A stretch of DNA of 64,000 nucleotides from Kitagawia praeruptora (taxonomy: Eukaryota; Streptophyta; Magnoliopsida; Apiales; Apiaceae). The notes beneath the pieces were generated by a model. That model was not told the DNA's origin. It searched no databases and was given only the letters and a program-made list of their open reading frames with translations. The DNA lies in assembly GCA_037693485.1 (NCBI GenBank), contig CM075350.1:127036001-127100000 (forward strand), in the 5' to 3' direction. How positions within the stretch are numbered: position 1 is the first letter of the stretch; every line of letters starts with the position of its first letter. The translations under genes and the position numbers were made by a program. Positions 32,015-44,000 of this stretch are shown one piece after another.

Positions 32015-33133
32015 TGTTATGCTATAATTACGCAAGCGCACGTAGTCACAAGTAATACAATTAAAGTTCGTTCCACAAAGATCTGGTTAGGTTTTACTCA
32101 GAAAATATGTCTATGCAACAATGTATGGTTTTAACTCACTGCTAAGAAAAATAACAAATTGGATTTGATTATCTAAATTAAACTAAGATGCAAATTATAA
32201 ATTTAAGAATTAACTAATTGCCAAGAATTTAAAATCGAATTACTTATATGAGAATAAACATGGAATCCTAGTTTCATTATCTACTTCACTTAGAGTTGCA
32301 GCCTTTAATTAAAACATGTGATGGTTTTGATATCTAATCGAATAACACGAAACAAGTAAAAGTTACCTCTCGGTATACTAATACCAATCTACGCATACAT
32401 CCATAAAAGAGATAGAAGATGAATAGTCACCTATTATGTTTAGACCCTATATCTCTATAGAATTTGAAAACATAAAGGTTTAAGCACAAGCTATCCACTT
32501 AGATCACATAGGGTAGCATAATATCTCTATTAATGCCACAAATCATGATGTTAAAACATCAACCTATCCTATGCTAGCATGGCAAGTTCTAAATCTCAAG
32601 ATCCACTCTCGTTTAGCAAGAGATTAACATATTAGATGTTCGCGACGCACCTAAATACAATAAGCACAACCATACAAGGATATCAAGAATTCACCACACA
32701 TAAATCTTTAAGGCATGCAAACTACTAAGTTACATAGATAAATCCACTAGGATCCCACGATAACGATTAGTTCATAATCGAACCTCTCGTCACCATGGGA
32801 TTTGACGAAAGCATGGTATTAAACAAGATAATGAAGATGAATAAATCAATAATAGAATAAGGTTTAGCGAACAAATCCAGAAAAGTAACAAGCATCCAAA
32901 AGATACGCCTAAACAAAGAATACAAGAAAACTATGACTAGATCTTCTTGTTGTCACAATCCTCGCCTTGGCTTCTCTCTCTCATGCTCTGAACGAATTAT
33001 AGTGTGTAGATGATGATTTTGATGTGCCCCAAGGTGTGTATTTATAGCCCCAAGTGCCCCTTTGTCCAAGCAATTACCGTCTTTGAATTAGAATAGAATT
33101 CCGGCAATTTCCGTCTTTGATTACAAATAGAAT
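32015..33133 (-). repeat. Gypsy-2 5' LTR, proximal part
   Basis: Minus-strand LTR end GCATAACA, interrupted by Copia-2 at 33133/33134. A minus-strand TATAAATA lies at 33039-33046. The rest of the LTR is at 45289-45785, giving about 1.6 kb in total. Confidence 0.88.
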
Positions 33134-33872
33134 TGTTAGGAATAATTCATAAGTTGTGATGTTAAGAATAGAATTTACACATTATACTTCTTGTAATCCT
33201 GATCTTATAAAGGATTTAGCACTGTATTTAGGTTTTATGTGTAAGACAGTTATCTGTATAGTTTAGTCAGGAATGAACAGTGTATCGGAGACTACATGTC
33301 AGGAACAGAGAGCAAATCCTGATGATGGTCCAATACTGATGGTGATCAGATACTGATGCAGTGTACAGATCCTGATATCAGTCATGTTACTGATGATGTC
33401 ATTATGGATGCTACAGAAACTGGCAAGTGCTATAAAATAGGATCGTTGTTTGAAGAACAAGCAAGAAGATATTATGAAGGAAAGAGTTTTTCTATTGAAG
33501 GAAACTATCGACTAGAAGGCAGAACATTGTCATGTATAGATTATATCTTTCTGTTATTAGTTGATAGGTAGCATTATAAATACTCTCTCAATATCATTGT
33601 AAAGAGCGTGTGAGGCGTGAGTCGAACTAGTGAATGTGCGTAGCTCTGTATAAGGTTTGTATTCGAGAGTACGAAACAAACAGAGAGATATTTGTATTGT
33701 CAGCAGCTGCTAAAGGTATTGTACACCTTTGGTAGAGTTTGTATTTGATCTTATTAATACAAACAAGAGTTTGATTCATTCGTTTATTCTTGTTCTTATA
33801 ATCAAGCAAAAATCAGACACGATTATATAACTTGTATTCAACCCCCCCTTCTACAAGTTATTCGAGTTAACA
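33134..33872 (+). repeat. Copia-2 5' LTR
   Basis: 739 bp, TGTTAGGAAT...GTTAACA. TATA box at 33575-33582 (TATAAATA) and a C-run shortly before the end. It contains 24 nt near 33501-33524 that are replaced by 4 nt in the 3' LTR. Confidence 0.95.
33575..33582 (+). promoter_or_regulatory. TATA box of the Copia-2 5' LTR
   Basis: TATAAATA lies about 290 nt before the LTR end. An identical copy is at 44991-44998 in the 3' LTR. Confidence 0.6.
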
Positions 33873-33874
33873 AT

Positions 33875-33885
33875 TGGTATCAGAG
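33875..33885 (+). promoter_or_regulatory. Copia-2 primer binding site (initiator tRNA-Met)
   Basis: TGGTATCAGAG two bases after the LTR, complementary to the 3' end of initiator tRNA-Met, the usual primer of plant Ty1/copia elements. Copia-3 has the longer match TGGTATCAGAGC at 52123-52134 on the minus strand. Confidence 0.85.
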
Positions 33886-33921
33886 AAGGTTGATTTCGAG
33901 TAATCATAAAGATCTGCAATC

Positions 33922-36213
33922 ATGTCTGGTTACAAGGATGGGAATACTAAAATCCCTATGCTCAAGAGAAACGAATATACTCTATGGAAAGTAAAGATGT
34001 TGCATCATCTGGAAGCAACAGATCCTGATTATCTTGACAGAATCAGAGATGGACCTTTTGTTCCAACAAAGGTCGTTGGACAAGCAACTGTTGATGGTGT
34101 GGTTGTTCCAGAACATACAGCAGAGAAGCCAAAATCTGAATGGTCAGATAAGGACAAGGAGAATGTTCTCAAAGATGCTAAAGTGAGAAACATATTATTC
34201 AACAGTCTTGATTCTGTTCTCACTAACTATGTTCTCTCTTGTAAAACTGCTAAGGATATATGGGACAATCTTAAGGTTCACTGTGAAGGAACTAAGCCTG
34301 TCAGGAAGAATATGAGGACATTACTTATACAACAGTATGAGTACTTTGAATCCAAGTCTGGTGAGTCACTTACTGATACCTTTGATAGGTTTACAAAACT
34401 CATCAATGAGATGGCCATGCATGGTAAATATTATGACTTGGAGGATATGAATACAAAGTTCATGAAAGCTTTGCCTGATTTCTACAATGAGAAGATATCT
34501 GCGATTGAGGAAGCTAATGATCTGGATGAGATTTCATTAGAGGCAGTATATGGAAAATTGAGAGCTTATGAACTTGACAAGCAGCAGAAGAAAAGCAGGA
34601 GTGAAGGAAAGATGAAGACTATTGCACTTACTGCTCAATCTGAAGTAAAGAAGCTTCCTGAAGAACAGCATGAAGAGATTGCTGTAAAGAATTCGAGGAA
34701 GAAGAAAAGCAAAGAAAGTTCTGAGTCAGAGACTACTGATATGGACTCTGACAACAATGATTCTGAATCTGAGATGCAAGAACTCTTTGCTATGTTTGCT
34801 AAAGCTTTCAAGAAAGGAAGATTCAACAGGAGAAGATTTAGCAAAGGACCTTTTCAAAAGAAGGAGGAGAAGAAGAGTGACAAGAGCAAAAGTACAATTG
34901 TCAAGCTTGATAAGGCCAAGATCAAGTGCTTTAACTGCAGCGAGCTTGGACACTTTGCTAGTGAGTGTAAGAAGCCTAGGAATTCAGGAAAGGGTAATGC
35001 ACTTATGGTCACACAGAAAGATTGGGCTGATTCCAGTGACTCTGAAGATGAATTGGATTATGAAAACATTGCATTGATGGCCAATAGTTCAGACAAACCT
35101 GGATCTCCAAAGAAAACTTCTCCATCCTCTGTTAAGGTATCACTTCACTCTCTTGATTCATTTGATAGCTTAAATTCTGATGAAATTAGATCTATCCATG
35201 CTGAGTTTAAGAATCTTATGACTAATTTTAGAATTCTTACTTGTGAAAGAGATGAACTTAAGGTTAAGAATGATAAATTAGTTGATAGAAATAATTTTCT
35301 TGAATCTGAATTAATTCAAATGGAAGAATACAAGTTGAGTTCTGATAAAGCTAAGCATGATTATAGTGTAATTCTTGAGGCTTATGACTATGTCAGAAAA
35401 GAACTAGAAGAAGAGAGAGATGTGATTAAGACCATTAACAATTCCAGTAAGAAGACAATAGAAATCTTTGAGAGTGGAATTCGTGGTAAGGTTAATGGTT
35501 TAGGTTTTGATAAGGCTAGACAAGAAGAAAAAGTAGCTATTGTCAATGATGATAGTAAGGTAGAAGCTAACACATCTAAATCTGAAGGTAAGAAAATTGT
35601 TTCTGAACCTAATTATGTTAAATTTGTTGATTCAAAAGGTACCCCTGTTGTACACAAGAGAATTAACAATAGTTATTCAGATGAGAAAGTGTTAGAGAAA
35701 CCTAAGAATGTAAACATAGGGTTTCTGTCTAAGTCTCAGTTGAAACAGAGATTAGATGGTCTTTCAGAGTCTAGCAAGATCAAGAGAAATAGGAATGGAA
35801 AAGAAGGTATTAACAAAGAGAATAATTACAAGAATGTACCTGATGCACCTAGGAAAAAATGCTATAAGTGTGGAAATCATAATCATTTGGCCCTAGACTG
35901 CAATCAAAAACCTTCTTGGAAAACTGAGTCCAGATTCCCCAAGACTCAGAAAATTCAATACCAACCACAAAAAGCTTGTTATCATTGTGGTAGTTTACTT
36001 CATTCCATTTACATGTGTAGAGAATATCATGAACTGTATTATGACTATTATTCTTTGAAATCTGAAACTCCTAGTCACAAACAGCTTGTGAGATCAGAGT
36101 CTAAAGTTGACTCTGCAACAGGTAAAATAAATGCAAAATCTTCAAAGTCTGTTGTCTCTAAATCTAGTAAGAAAGGATCCAATCAAAGTTGGGTCCTAAA
36201 AAATTCTAACTAG
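33922..36213 (+). CDS. gag: Copia-2 Gag, 763 aa
   Basis: Starts MSGYKDGN 37 nt after the primer site. Residues about 10-240 are the copia gag core (LWKVKMLHHLE, AKDIWDNLK, ALPDFYNEKI). A Lys/Glu-rich segment leads to the zinc knuckle CFNCSELGHFASEC near residue 333. A helical, Glu/Asp-rich region follows, then two further knuckle-like motifs, CYKCGNHNHLALDC (about 650) and CYHCGSLLHSIYMC (about 690), giving an unusually long gag with three zinc motifs, as in Sirevirus elements. The frame is intact and in a different frame from pol. A splice-acceptor-like sequence lies 17 nt after the TAG stop. Confidence 0.93.
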   Translation: MSGYKDGNTKIPMLKRNEYTLWKVKMLHHLEATDPDYLDRIRDGPFVPTKVVGQATVDGVVVPEHTAEKPKSEWSDKDKENVLKDAKVRNILFNSLDSVLTNYVLSCKTAKDIWDNLKVHCEGTKPVRKNMRTLLIQQYEYFESKSGESLTDTFDRFTKLINEMAMHGKYYDLEDMNTKFMKALPDFYNEKISAIEEANDLDEISLEAVYGKLRAYELDKQQKKSRSEGKMKTIALTAQSEVKKLPEEQHEEIAVKNSRKKKSKESSESETTDMDSDNNDSESEMQELFAMFAKAFKKGRFNRRRFSKGPFQKKEEKKSDKSKSTIVKLDKAKIKCFNCSELGHFASECKKPRNSGKGNALMVTQKDWADSSDSEDELDYENIALMANSSDKPGSPKKTSPSSVKVSLHSLDSFDSLNSDEIRSIHAEFKNLMTNFRILTCERDELKVKNDKLVDRNNFLESELIQMEEYKLSSDKAKHDYSVILEAYDYVRKELEEERDVIKTINNSSKKTIEIFESGIRGKVNGLGFDKARQEEKVAIVNDDSKVEANTSKSEGKKIVSEPNYVKFVDSKGTPVVHKRINNSYSDEKVLEKPKNVNIGFLSKSQLKQRLDGLSESSKIKRNRNGKEGINKENNYKNVPDAPRKKCYKCGNHNHLALDCNQKPSWKTESRFPKTQKIQYQPQKACYHCGSLLHSIYMCREYHELYYDYYSLKSETPSHKQLVRSESKVDSATGKINAKSSKSVVSKSSKKGSNQSWVLKNSN

Positions 36214-36227
36214 TTACTTTTTGTTTG

Positions 36228-39200
36228 CAGGGCATAGGAAAGAAGCATTCAATTATCTTGGACAGTGGATGCTCTGGACATATGACTGGAAAGAAGTCCC
36301 TGCTTACAAAGTTTGAGAGGAAAGCTGGCCCAGTAATATCTTTTGGAGATGGCAACAAAGGAGAAACTCTGGGATATGGCTCAATTATTTTGGGGAATGT
36401 CATCATAGAAAATGTAGCACTGGTTGAAGGCTTGAAACATACTCTTTTAAGTATAAGTCAACTGGGTGATAAAGGTTACAAATCAATCTTTGACAGAGAA
36501 TGATGCAAAGTCTTGAATATGCAGAATGGAGACATTGTTCTAACTGGTCAAAGGCATGGTAACATATATGAAGCCAGCTTAAGTGATACATCTAAAGGAA
36601 TTGTTAGATGTCTCTACAGCAAAGCAACAAGTGATGAAAGCTGGAATTGGCACAAGAAGCTTTCACATCTTAATTTCAAGAAGCTTAATCAACTTGTTAA
36701 ACACAATTTGGTGAGAGGCCTACCTCAGGCGAATTTTGTGCAAGATGGACTTTGTGATGCATGTCAGTTTGGAAAGCAAAGAAGAACCACTTTCAAGAGC
36801 AAGACTGAAAATTCAATTACTGAACCATTTCACATGCTACATCTTGATCTGTTTGGTCCAGTAAACATTATGTCTATCAGCAAGAAAAGATATGCTCTAG
36901 TTATGGTGGATGATTTCACAAGGTTCACATGGGTGTTCTTTCTACACAAGAAGGATGAAGCTCCTCAGCAAATCATTGAACTCATCAAGAATATTCATAA
37001 TAACTCTTAGTACAAAGTCAAAGTACTTAGGAGTGACAATGGTACAGAATTCAAGAATTCTACAATGGAGGGGTTTTGTGCAGACAATGGAATCACTCAA
37101 CAGTTTTCTGCACCTGGTACACCTCAACAAAATGGTGTAGTGGAAAGAAAGAACAGGACTCTCATAGAGGCAGCAAGAACCATGCTTGCAGATGCAAAAC
37201 TTCCAACCTACTTTTGGGCAGAAGCTATTAACACTGCATGTTTCACTCAGAACTGTACCTTGGTAAATAGTCATGGAAAAACTCCCTATGAGATGATCAA
37301 AGGAAAGAAACCAAGTGTGAAATATTTTCACATCTTTGGATGCAAATGCTATGTCCTAAAAGTTCATCCAGAACAACTTGGAAAATTTGAAGCCAAATCG
37401 GATGAAGCAATTTTTCTAGGATATTCAGCATCTAAGGCCTTCAAAGTTTATAATCTCAGAACTCACATTGTTATGGAATCAATTCATGTTGCATTTGATG
37501 ATAAGAAATTTGGAATTTTGCAAACTGATGAAAGCCATGACAAATTGGAATTTGAAAATCTGAAGAATTCTGAGATACTCTCAAGTGATGATGAAGGTTC
37601 TCCAGAAGAAATTTCTATTGCTTCTAAAAGGAATGCTACTGTTGAGGGGAGCAAATAAATCAGAGAGAACACAGTGATCATCAGGAGCAGACTAGTCTTT
37701 CAGAATCTATTCCATCAGGAATTGATGTTTCAGAGTCTACTCCATCAGGAACTGACCTTTCAGAGTCTACTGAGGAAAGATCAGTAACTAGCAGCAATAT
37801 GGAATCTACTGATTCTATTGATCAAAGGAGAGTTTTTTGAAGGTAGAGAGAATTCTTCTACAAGAGATACCACTAACTTAGGGGGAGAGACTAGCAGAGT
37901 TGATTTACCACCTGTTAGAAAATGGACAAAGGATCATACTGAAGATTTGATAATTGGTGATCCAAATAGTGGTGTTCGAACTAGAAGATCAATTCAAAAT
38001 GAATGCTTGTATAGTTGCTTTCTCTCAAAGAATGAACCTAAGAAGGTTGAAGAAGCCTTACAGGATCCTGATTGGGTAATTGCAATGCAGGAGGAGTTAA
38101 ATGAGTTTGAGAGAAACAAAGTTTGGAAACTGGTACCAAGACCTAAAGATAGATCTATTGTTGGTGCAATATGGGTTTTCAGAAACAAGCTAGATGAATC
38201 TGGTATGATTGTAAGAAACAAAGCAAGACTGGTGGCCAAAGGTTATTCTCAGGAAGAAGGCATTGATTATGATGAGACCTTTGCACCTGTAGCAAGATTG
38301 GAAGCAATCAGAATGTTTCTTGCATTTGCAGCTCATTCAAAATTCAAGGTATACCAGATGGATGTAAAGAGTGCTTTTTTAAATGGCAAACTTGATGAAG
38401 AAGTGTATGTAGAACAGCCACCTGGATTTGTTGATTCAAAGTTTCCAAATCATGTCTACAAACTTGACAAGGCACTCTATGGACTAAAGCAGGCACCAAG
38501 AGCATGGTATGAGACTTTGTCTAAATTTCTTCTTGAAAATGGCTTCACAAGAGGTACAATTGACAAAACTCTATTCTTTAGAAAGATAAAAGGTGAATTG
38601 CTTTTAGTTCAAGTTTATGTTGATGATATTATTTTTGGTTCTACTAATGAAAAGTTGTGTGCTAAGTTTAGCAAACTTATGCAGTCTAAGTATCAGATGA
38701 GCATGATGGGTGAACTAAATTATTTCTTAGGCTTGCAGGTCAAACAGACTGAGACTGGTATTTTCATTAATCAGTCAAAGTATATCAAAGATCTTTTAAG
38801 AAGGTTTGACTTTCAAGACTGTGCAGTTGCAAAAACACCCATGGCAACAGCCACTAAACTAGACTCTGATCCTAAGGGGAAGAGTGTGGATAATACTAGT
38901 TATAGAGGCATGATAGGCTCATTGTTATATCTAACTGCAAGTAGGCCAGATATAATGTTTTCTACCTGTTTATGTGCTAGATTCCAAAGTAATCCTAAGG
39001 AATCTCATTTAATTGCTGTGAAGAGAATCTTTAGATATCTAAAAGGAACTCCAAATCTTGGTTTGTGGTATCCTAGAGAATCTGATTTCTTTCTAATTGG
39101 CTATTCAGACTCTGATTATGCAGGGTGTAAGATAGACAGGAAAAGAACTACAGGTACATGTCAATTTTTGGGAAATAGATTGATTTCTTGGGCAAGCAAG

Positions 39201-39557
39201 AAGCAACAATCTGTTTCAACCTCAACTGCAGAAGCTGAGTACATAGCAGCAGGCAGTTGTTGTGCACAGCTCCTTTGGATAAGAAATCAGTTGCTGGATT
39301 ATGGAATGACACTTAGTAATATTCCTATGTTTTGTGATAATACTAGTGCTATTAAAATTGCAGAAAATCCAGTTCAACATTCAAGGACTAAGCACATTGA
39401 TGTCAGGTATCATTTTATTAGAGAACATATTGAGAATGGTACTGTGGAACTTCATTTTGTTCCTACTGACAAACAGCTTGCAGATATTCTAACTAAACCA
39501 CTTGATGAGACTACATTCAGTAGACTAGTAAGTGAGTTAGGAATGTTAAATTTTTAG
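36228..39557 (+). pseudogene. pol: Copia-2 pol, disrupted
   Basis: Protease with LDSGCSGHMTG (36255 onward), GAG-pre-integrase, integrase (DLFGP, SDNGTEF, VVERKNR), hinge, RT with YVDDIIFG near 38618 and RNase H ending ELGMLNF. All catalytic motifs are recognisable. Breaks: TGA at 36501-36503, TAG at 37008-37010 inside integrase, and a shift to another frame for the Ser/Thr-rich hinge between about 37655 and 37835. Protease, integrase and RT are all in one frame otherwise. Frame use differs from gag. The element could move only with enzymes supplied by another copy. Confidence 0.93.
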
Positions 39558-40102
39558 ATCTTTAACATCTGCAAAAGTAGCAAGGTATGTTGTTCTTAGC
39601 TTATAGACTTGATATTTCTGTCAAGATCTATATTTGATTGTTAAATGCTTGAGCTATAACACATTGCCTTGATAAATTTCAGTATGATAGACTTGTTAAT
39701 AATCATCAGGATTAGATTTGTCATCAGGATGCTGACGTCATCAGTATTGTGTCAGTATCAGGATTATGAAAATTGTTTCAGATCCTGACGTTTACTTTGT
39801 GTAGTAATCTGATTCTGTGATGTGTTAAGTCTATGCTAGCAAGTTTTGATATTTGCATACTGATAATTTATACATCATTCAAAAATCAAAAGACAAGCAG
39901 ATAACAAGAAATTGTATTTTCATTAATAAAAATCATTACATGGAAATGAAATACAACATCTTTTTGTCTAAATTTCTACTCTATACTTGTCTTTGATATG
40001 AACTCTGAGGTACAGGACAAGGAGCATCTCAAGAAATCCATCAGGGGATGAAAGCCTCGTTTGCTCTTGGATTCCTTGTCTGGGCGACTTGAATGAGAGC
40101 AG

Positions 40103-40462
40103 CTAACTTAAATGAATAGCATCTCCATCAAGATCAACCTCAGACTCTCGGCCAAATTCTTCATCCTCAAGTTTTGAGGAGGTTAGGGGAAGATTGTATC
40201 CAACAGATGGATGTTCTAGGAGAAACCTCTGGATATTATCGAAAACCAATCCATTCATGATTAGTTCGATGAGAAGAGTCGTTTGTTCAAAGAGATGATC
40301 AAGAACAGGATGTTCATCGACCAAGAAAAATCTTAAAAATGGGTTTGAAGGGATTTTTGGTTTGAGAAGCATTGTTGAGAAGAAAAGAAATTGAAAGGTT
40401 ATGGAGAATGGCACAAGGCGTTTGGTTCTTTTAAAGGAAGACGTGAGAAGCTGAGCAGTCAC
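40103..40462 (-). CDS. Antisense small ORF in Copia-2, 119 aa
   Basis: Minus-strand ORF inside a plus-strand element. The most protein-like part begins at the internal Met of MLLKPKIPSNPFLRFFLVD (about residue 31), followed by HPVLDHLFEQTTLLIELIMNG and an acidic C-terminus. The composition is ordinary for a soluble protein and unlike the mirror of a coding frame, since no sense ORF overlaps it. It has its own potential TATA box (minus strand, 40763-40756) about 290 nt upstream and an AT-rich 3' flank. Antisense additional ORFs are known in some plant LTR retrotransposons, but I do not recognise this protein. Confidence 0.5.
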   Translation of the reverse strand: MTAQLLTSSFKRTKRLVPFSITFQFLFFSTMLLKPKIPSNPFLRFFLVDEHPVLDHLFEQTTLLIELIMNGLVFDNIQRFLLEHPSVGYNLPLTSSKLEDEEFGRESEVDLDGDAIHLS

Positions 40463-40755
40463 TTGGAAGTGTTAATGAAGTCAAATGCTAATTATTGCAT
40501 GAGACTGTATTTCTTGTTTCAAGAAATATTGAAAATATCTAACCAATTGATTTTCTGTTCAGATTAATTGTTTATTTTCTTTTTCAGATAAAAGAAAGAT
40601 GCCACGTGGAAAACTCCATATTAAGTCTCTGATGATATTGATCAGGATTTCATGAGTGATCATCAGGATTTGAAAATTATATTTTTAAATCAAATTGCAT
40701 TTTGTGATTATTTTGATGAGAGGTCATCAGGAAAAGGAAGCTGATCAGTATTACT

Positions 40756-40763
40756 TATTTATA
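40756..40763. promoter_or_regulatory. Bidirectional TATA-like box between antisense ORF and accessory ORF
   Basis: TATTTATA on plus and TATAAATA on minus. It stands about 270 nt from the accessory ORF start and about 290 nt from the antisense ORF start, so it could serve either. Inferred only. Confidence 0.35.
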
Positions 40764-41029
40764 CCCCGATTTATTTCATGAAAATCAATTTTGGATTTTA
40801 TTTTCCAAAAAAAATCGTGGGTAACCGCATTTTTCAGGGACTGACACCTGTCAATCTACGTGTCAACGTGGGATAGTGGTCTGAAAGATTTGTGAAATAT
40901 ATTTGTTTTGAAACTCTAATCGTGTAATTGCTTTCTCTAATCTTACATTCTCTAAAGCAAAAATCACTCTTGAGTTTTCAAAATCACTAATCCATTTCAA
41001 AATTTTTCAAGTTTCTTTTCAGATCAAGA

Positions 41030-44000
41030 ATGGCAGCTCAGAGAAGATTACCTAAATCAGTAGCCTTCAAGTTTGGTGACTTTGATTTTATGACAAACAA
41101 TCATGTTGCAGCTATCACCAACAAGGAAGGAGTGTCATCTGATTTTCATCCAATCATGGACTTTCTGGCGTATGGACCATTAAGTTATGCATTGACAGCA
41201 TCTCCACAGATTAATCAAGTAGCTGTTTCACAAGCTTGGGAGAATGCTGAGGTAATTGATTCTACTCAGAGTCAATCAGGTAAGATTGTTCTACATTTAG
41301 GACAAGATTCATTTGACATTACTGAATCTGTTGTTAGTTCAGTACTTTGCTTACATGTTACTGATAGTTATGAGAATGTACCATCTGATGATAATATAAG
41401 AACTATGTTGTCTGAATTAGGTTATAGTGGACCTCTAGATAACATGAGCCAGTTGAATAGGTCTTTTCTAAGAAAGGAATGGTCTTTTTACTTTGATCAA
41501 ATTGCTAAATGTTTTACTGGCAAATGTAGTTCTTTTCAACAAATTACTTCTGTTACATCTCATATTGCTTATAGTTTGCTTTATGACAGAATAATTAACA
41601 TTGGTCATATTATCTTAAGTCAGATGAGTATTAAACTTGGGTTAAGAGATCAAAACAGGAAAATGGTTTATTATCATAGATTTATGCAATTGTTTATTAA
41701 CCATTTCATTCCTGATCTTGAAGCCAGAGTTGGTAGGGAACATTGTGTTTCTTCTTATGAACAGTAAAAGAGAATTTTCTCTGATATTACAAAGAAAGAC
41801 AATGAAAAGAATCTAGATGAAATACCTGCAATTCATTATCCACATCATTTTCAGGTAATTCTTAAAACTCATCTTCCTACTCTCTACAATTCTTCTTTCT
41901 TTTGTGGTGAAATGGCTCAGGAATCTCAATTGGAGGAGAACCCACCTGTGTCTACCCAAGTAGCCGAAAACATCATAGTCTCTGAAACAATTCAAGAACC
42001 AAATTTTGATCCACAGCCTATTGTTTCAAAGAAACCAACCTCTGGTGTTTCTCAAAAGACATCAGTTGTAAGGAAGAGAAGATTTGTTGTGTCAAGTAGT
42101 AGTAGTAATTCTAGTGAAGATGATGATGATTTAACTCTTGCAGAGAGAGCAGAATTGAAGGCTGCAATTCAACTTTCTGTGTTAGTACAAAGAGATGAAA
42201 AACCTAGTCACAGCCAGGCTGCAGTCTCTCAAAAGGCTGTAGTTCTTAAAAAGGGAAAACAGTTACTGGATAATGTCTCTCAAAAGACTGTGTCTATTGA
42301 ACAAAGATCTCATCCCAAGATCACTTCTGTGTCTACACCTCTTGAGTCTTCTCAGGATAAATCTTTTGCTCACTATATCAGGAGAACAAGGAGAAAGATT
42401 CAATTGTCACCTACACACACAGAGTCTAGTCCAACTAATATCATGCAGGTTTCTACAAATCAAGCTACGTCTATGTCAGTATTTGACAAGAGAGATCTGG
42501 ATATTGATTCTTCATGGGAAACTACATTATCATACAGACTGGCTATGGGACTAATTTCTCTCAAAGTGAAGTTGTCAAGGCCTGTTCTAGACTTTCTGAT
42601 TGAAAGAGTACCAAAACTTTTATTTCCAGATGAATATGGACTTCTACATCAAAGACTTGACTTAATGAAGATGTATTTCTATGTATCTGTCAGAAGACAA
42701 TTAGTCAAGAAATTTGGACTCTCGAAGCATGTTGCACTTCAATCACTTCATGCATATTTATTTGACAAGGATGTAATTATTGAAGATGCTTCAGCTCAAG
42801 GTGAACAACTGGAGGAAGTAGATAGAGGGAAGCAGTCAACAGAAGATACTATTGCACCAGTGGTGAGTAGTAGGAAAGATCAGATCACGATCACTGCAAC
42901 ACAAGAACCATCTAGTCAGAGGAAGGATGACTCAGGAGCTGTGATAGCTGATGTTGAAAGGTCTTCTGTGATGACTGAGAATGCAAGTGAGATACCCTAT
43001 GATATGGGAGGAATGACTTTGGTTGATTTTTCTGAAGATCAAACAAATTTTGTTCAGTCAGAGTCTATCCACCTTGAGGGTGTGTCTCAGCAAACAACAC
43101 TTAAAGACGGTGATGTACTAACTATGATGTCTAATGAAGTATTACTGAAGACATCAGAGTCTAGTAAAGAACCTGAAAGTGGTATACTGGAGCCTGTAGT
43201 TTCTGAAAGGAAAGAAGATGATTGTATGGGTTCAGAGACTATAGCAGCTCACTCCTTGGAGAAAACCTCAAGCCACATGCCATATGAGGAACCCTCTCTC
43301 CATGTGAGTTCAGGTATAAAAACTCCTTCTAAACTCTATTTTTCTGTAGGTCATGAGAGCACTTATCTAAATTTGAGTGATACACTTGAAAAGATGGATA
43401 TTGATCCACAATTTGAGCGGCTGGCTCCTGACCAGGCAAAAGGTGAGGTAGAAAGAGTGTTGACTTTAGTAAGTCAAAGTGAGAATGAGGGTATGGATGA
43501 TCAACTCCATAGTGAGGGAGAGAAAATTAGGAAACCATCATTTGATTTCTGGGATCAGGTTTTTCCTGAATCTTGGTCTGAAAATTTGGGTATGGATGCT
43601 GGTACTTATTCATTCATCAAAATGTATCAGAAGAATGACCTAGCACATCACAATGCAAAGCCAGAAGTTAAAGCTCAGAAGCAAAAGGAGAGGCTTGCAG
43701 AAATCATTAACAGGAGAGGTGCCAGGATAAAGCAATCTCTTGATACATATGTACCAGATGAAGATCCTAATGATCCTAGTGTTCCTTTGTATGTACTTCC
43801 AATATCAGCTAGAATTGAGACATCAACAGTCTCTGATCACTCTAAGGAGGAGTCAGGATTTGAAGATGTTAGTACACAGAATACTGGTGAAGGAGATGAT
43901 GATCATGTTTCAGTTCCAGAACAGAAAGATGAAGACGTTGATACTTCTAATCAGGTTTTATCACTTGAATATCATACAACTCAAGCAACTTCTTCTACAA

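Larger units (their letters stand above)
29427..33133 (-). mobile_element. Gypsy-2, 5' part (gag, protease, part of 5' LTR)
   Basis: Older Athila-like element related to Gypsy-1. Its pol continues beyond the Gypsy-1 insertion at 14258-17063. Its 5' LTR is split by Copia-2 and resumes at 45289-45785. The primer site is at 31992-32008 with the same tRNA match as Gypsy-1. Its 3' LTR in the expected orientation and its accessory region are missing. Confidence 0.9.
39558..41029 (+). other. Copia-2 spacer between pol and accessory ORF
   Basis: About 1.5 kb. It contains an antisense ORF (40103-40462), a TATTTATA/TATAAATA box at 40756-40763 readable in both directions, and pyrimidine-rich sequence leading to the accessory ATG at 41030. 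Sequence near 39905-39960, read on the minus strand, looks like a plant 3' UTR end. Confidence 0.65.
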
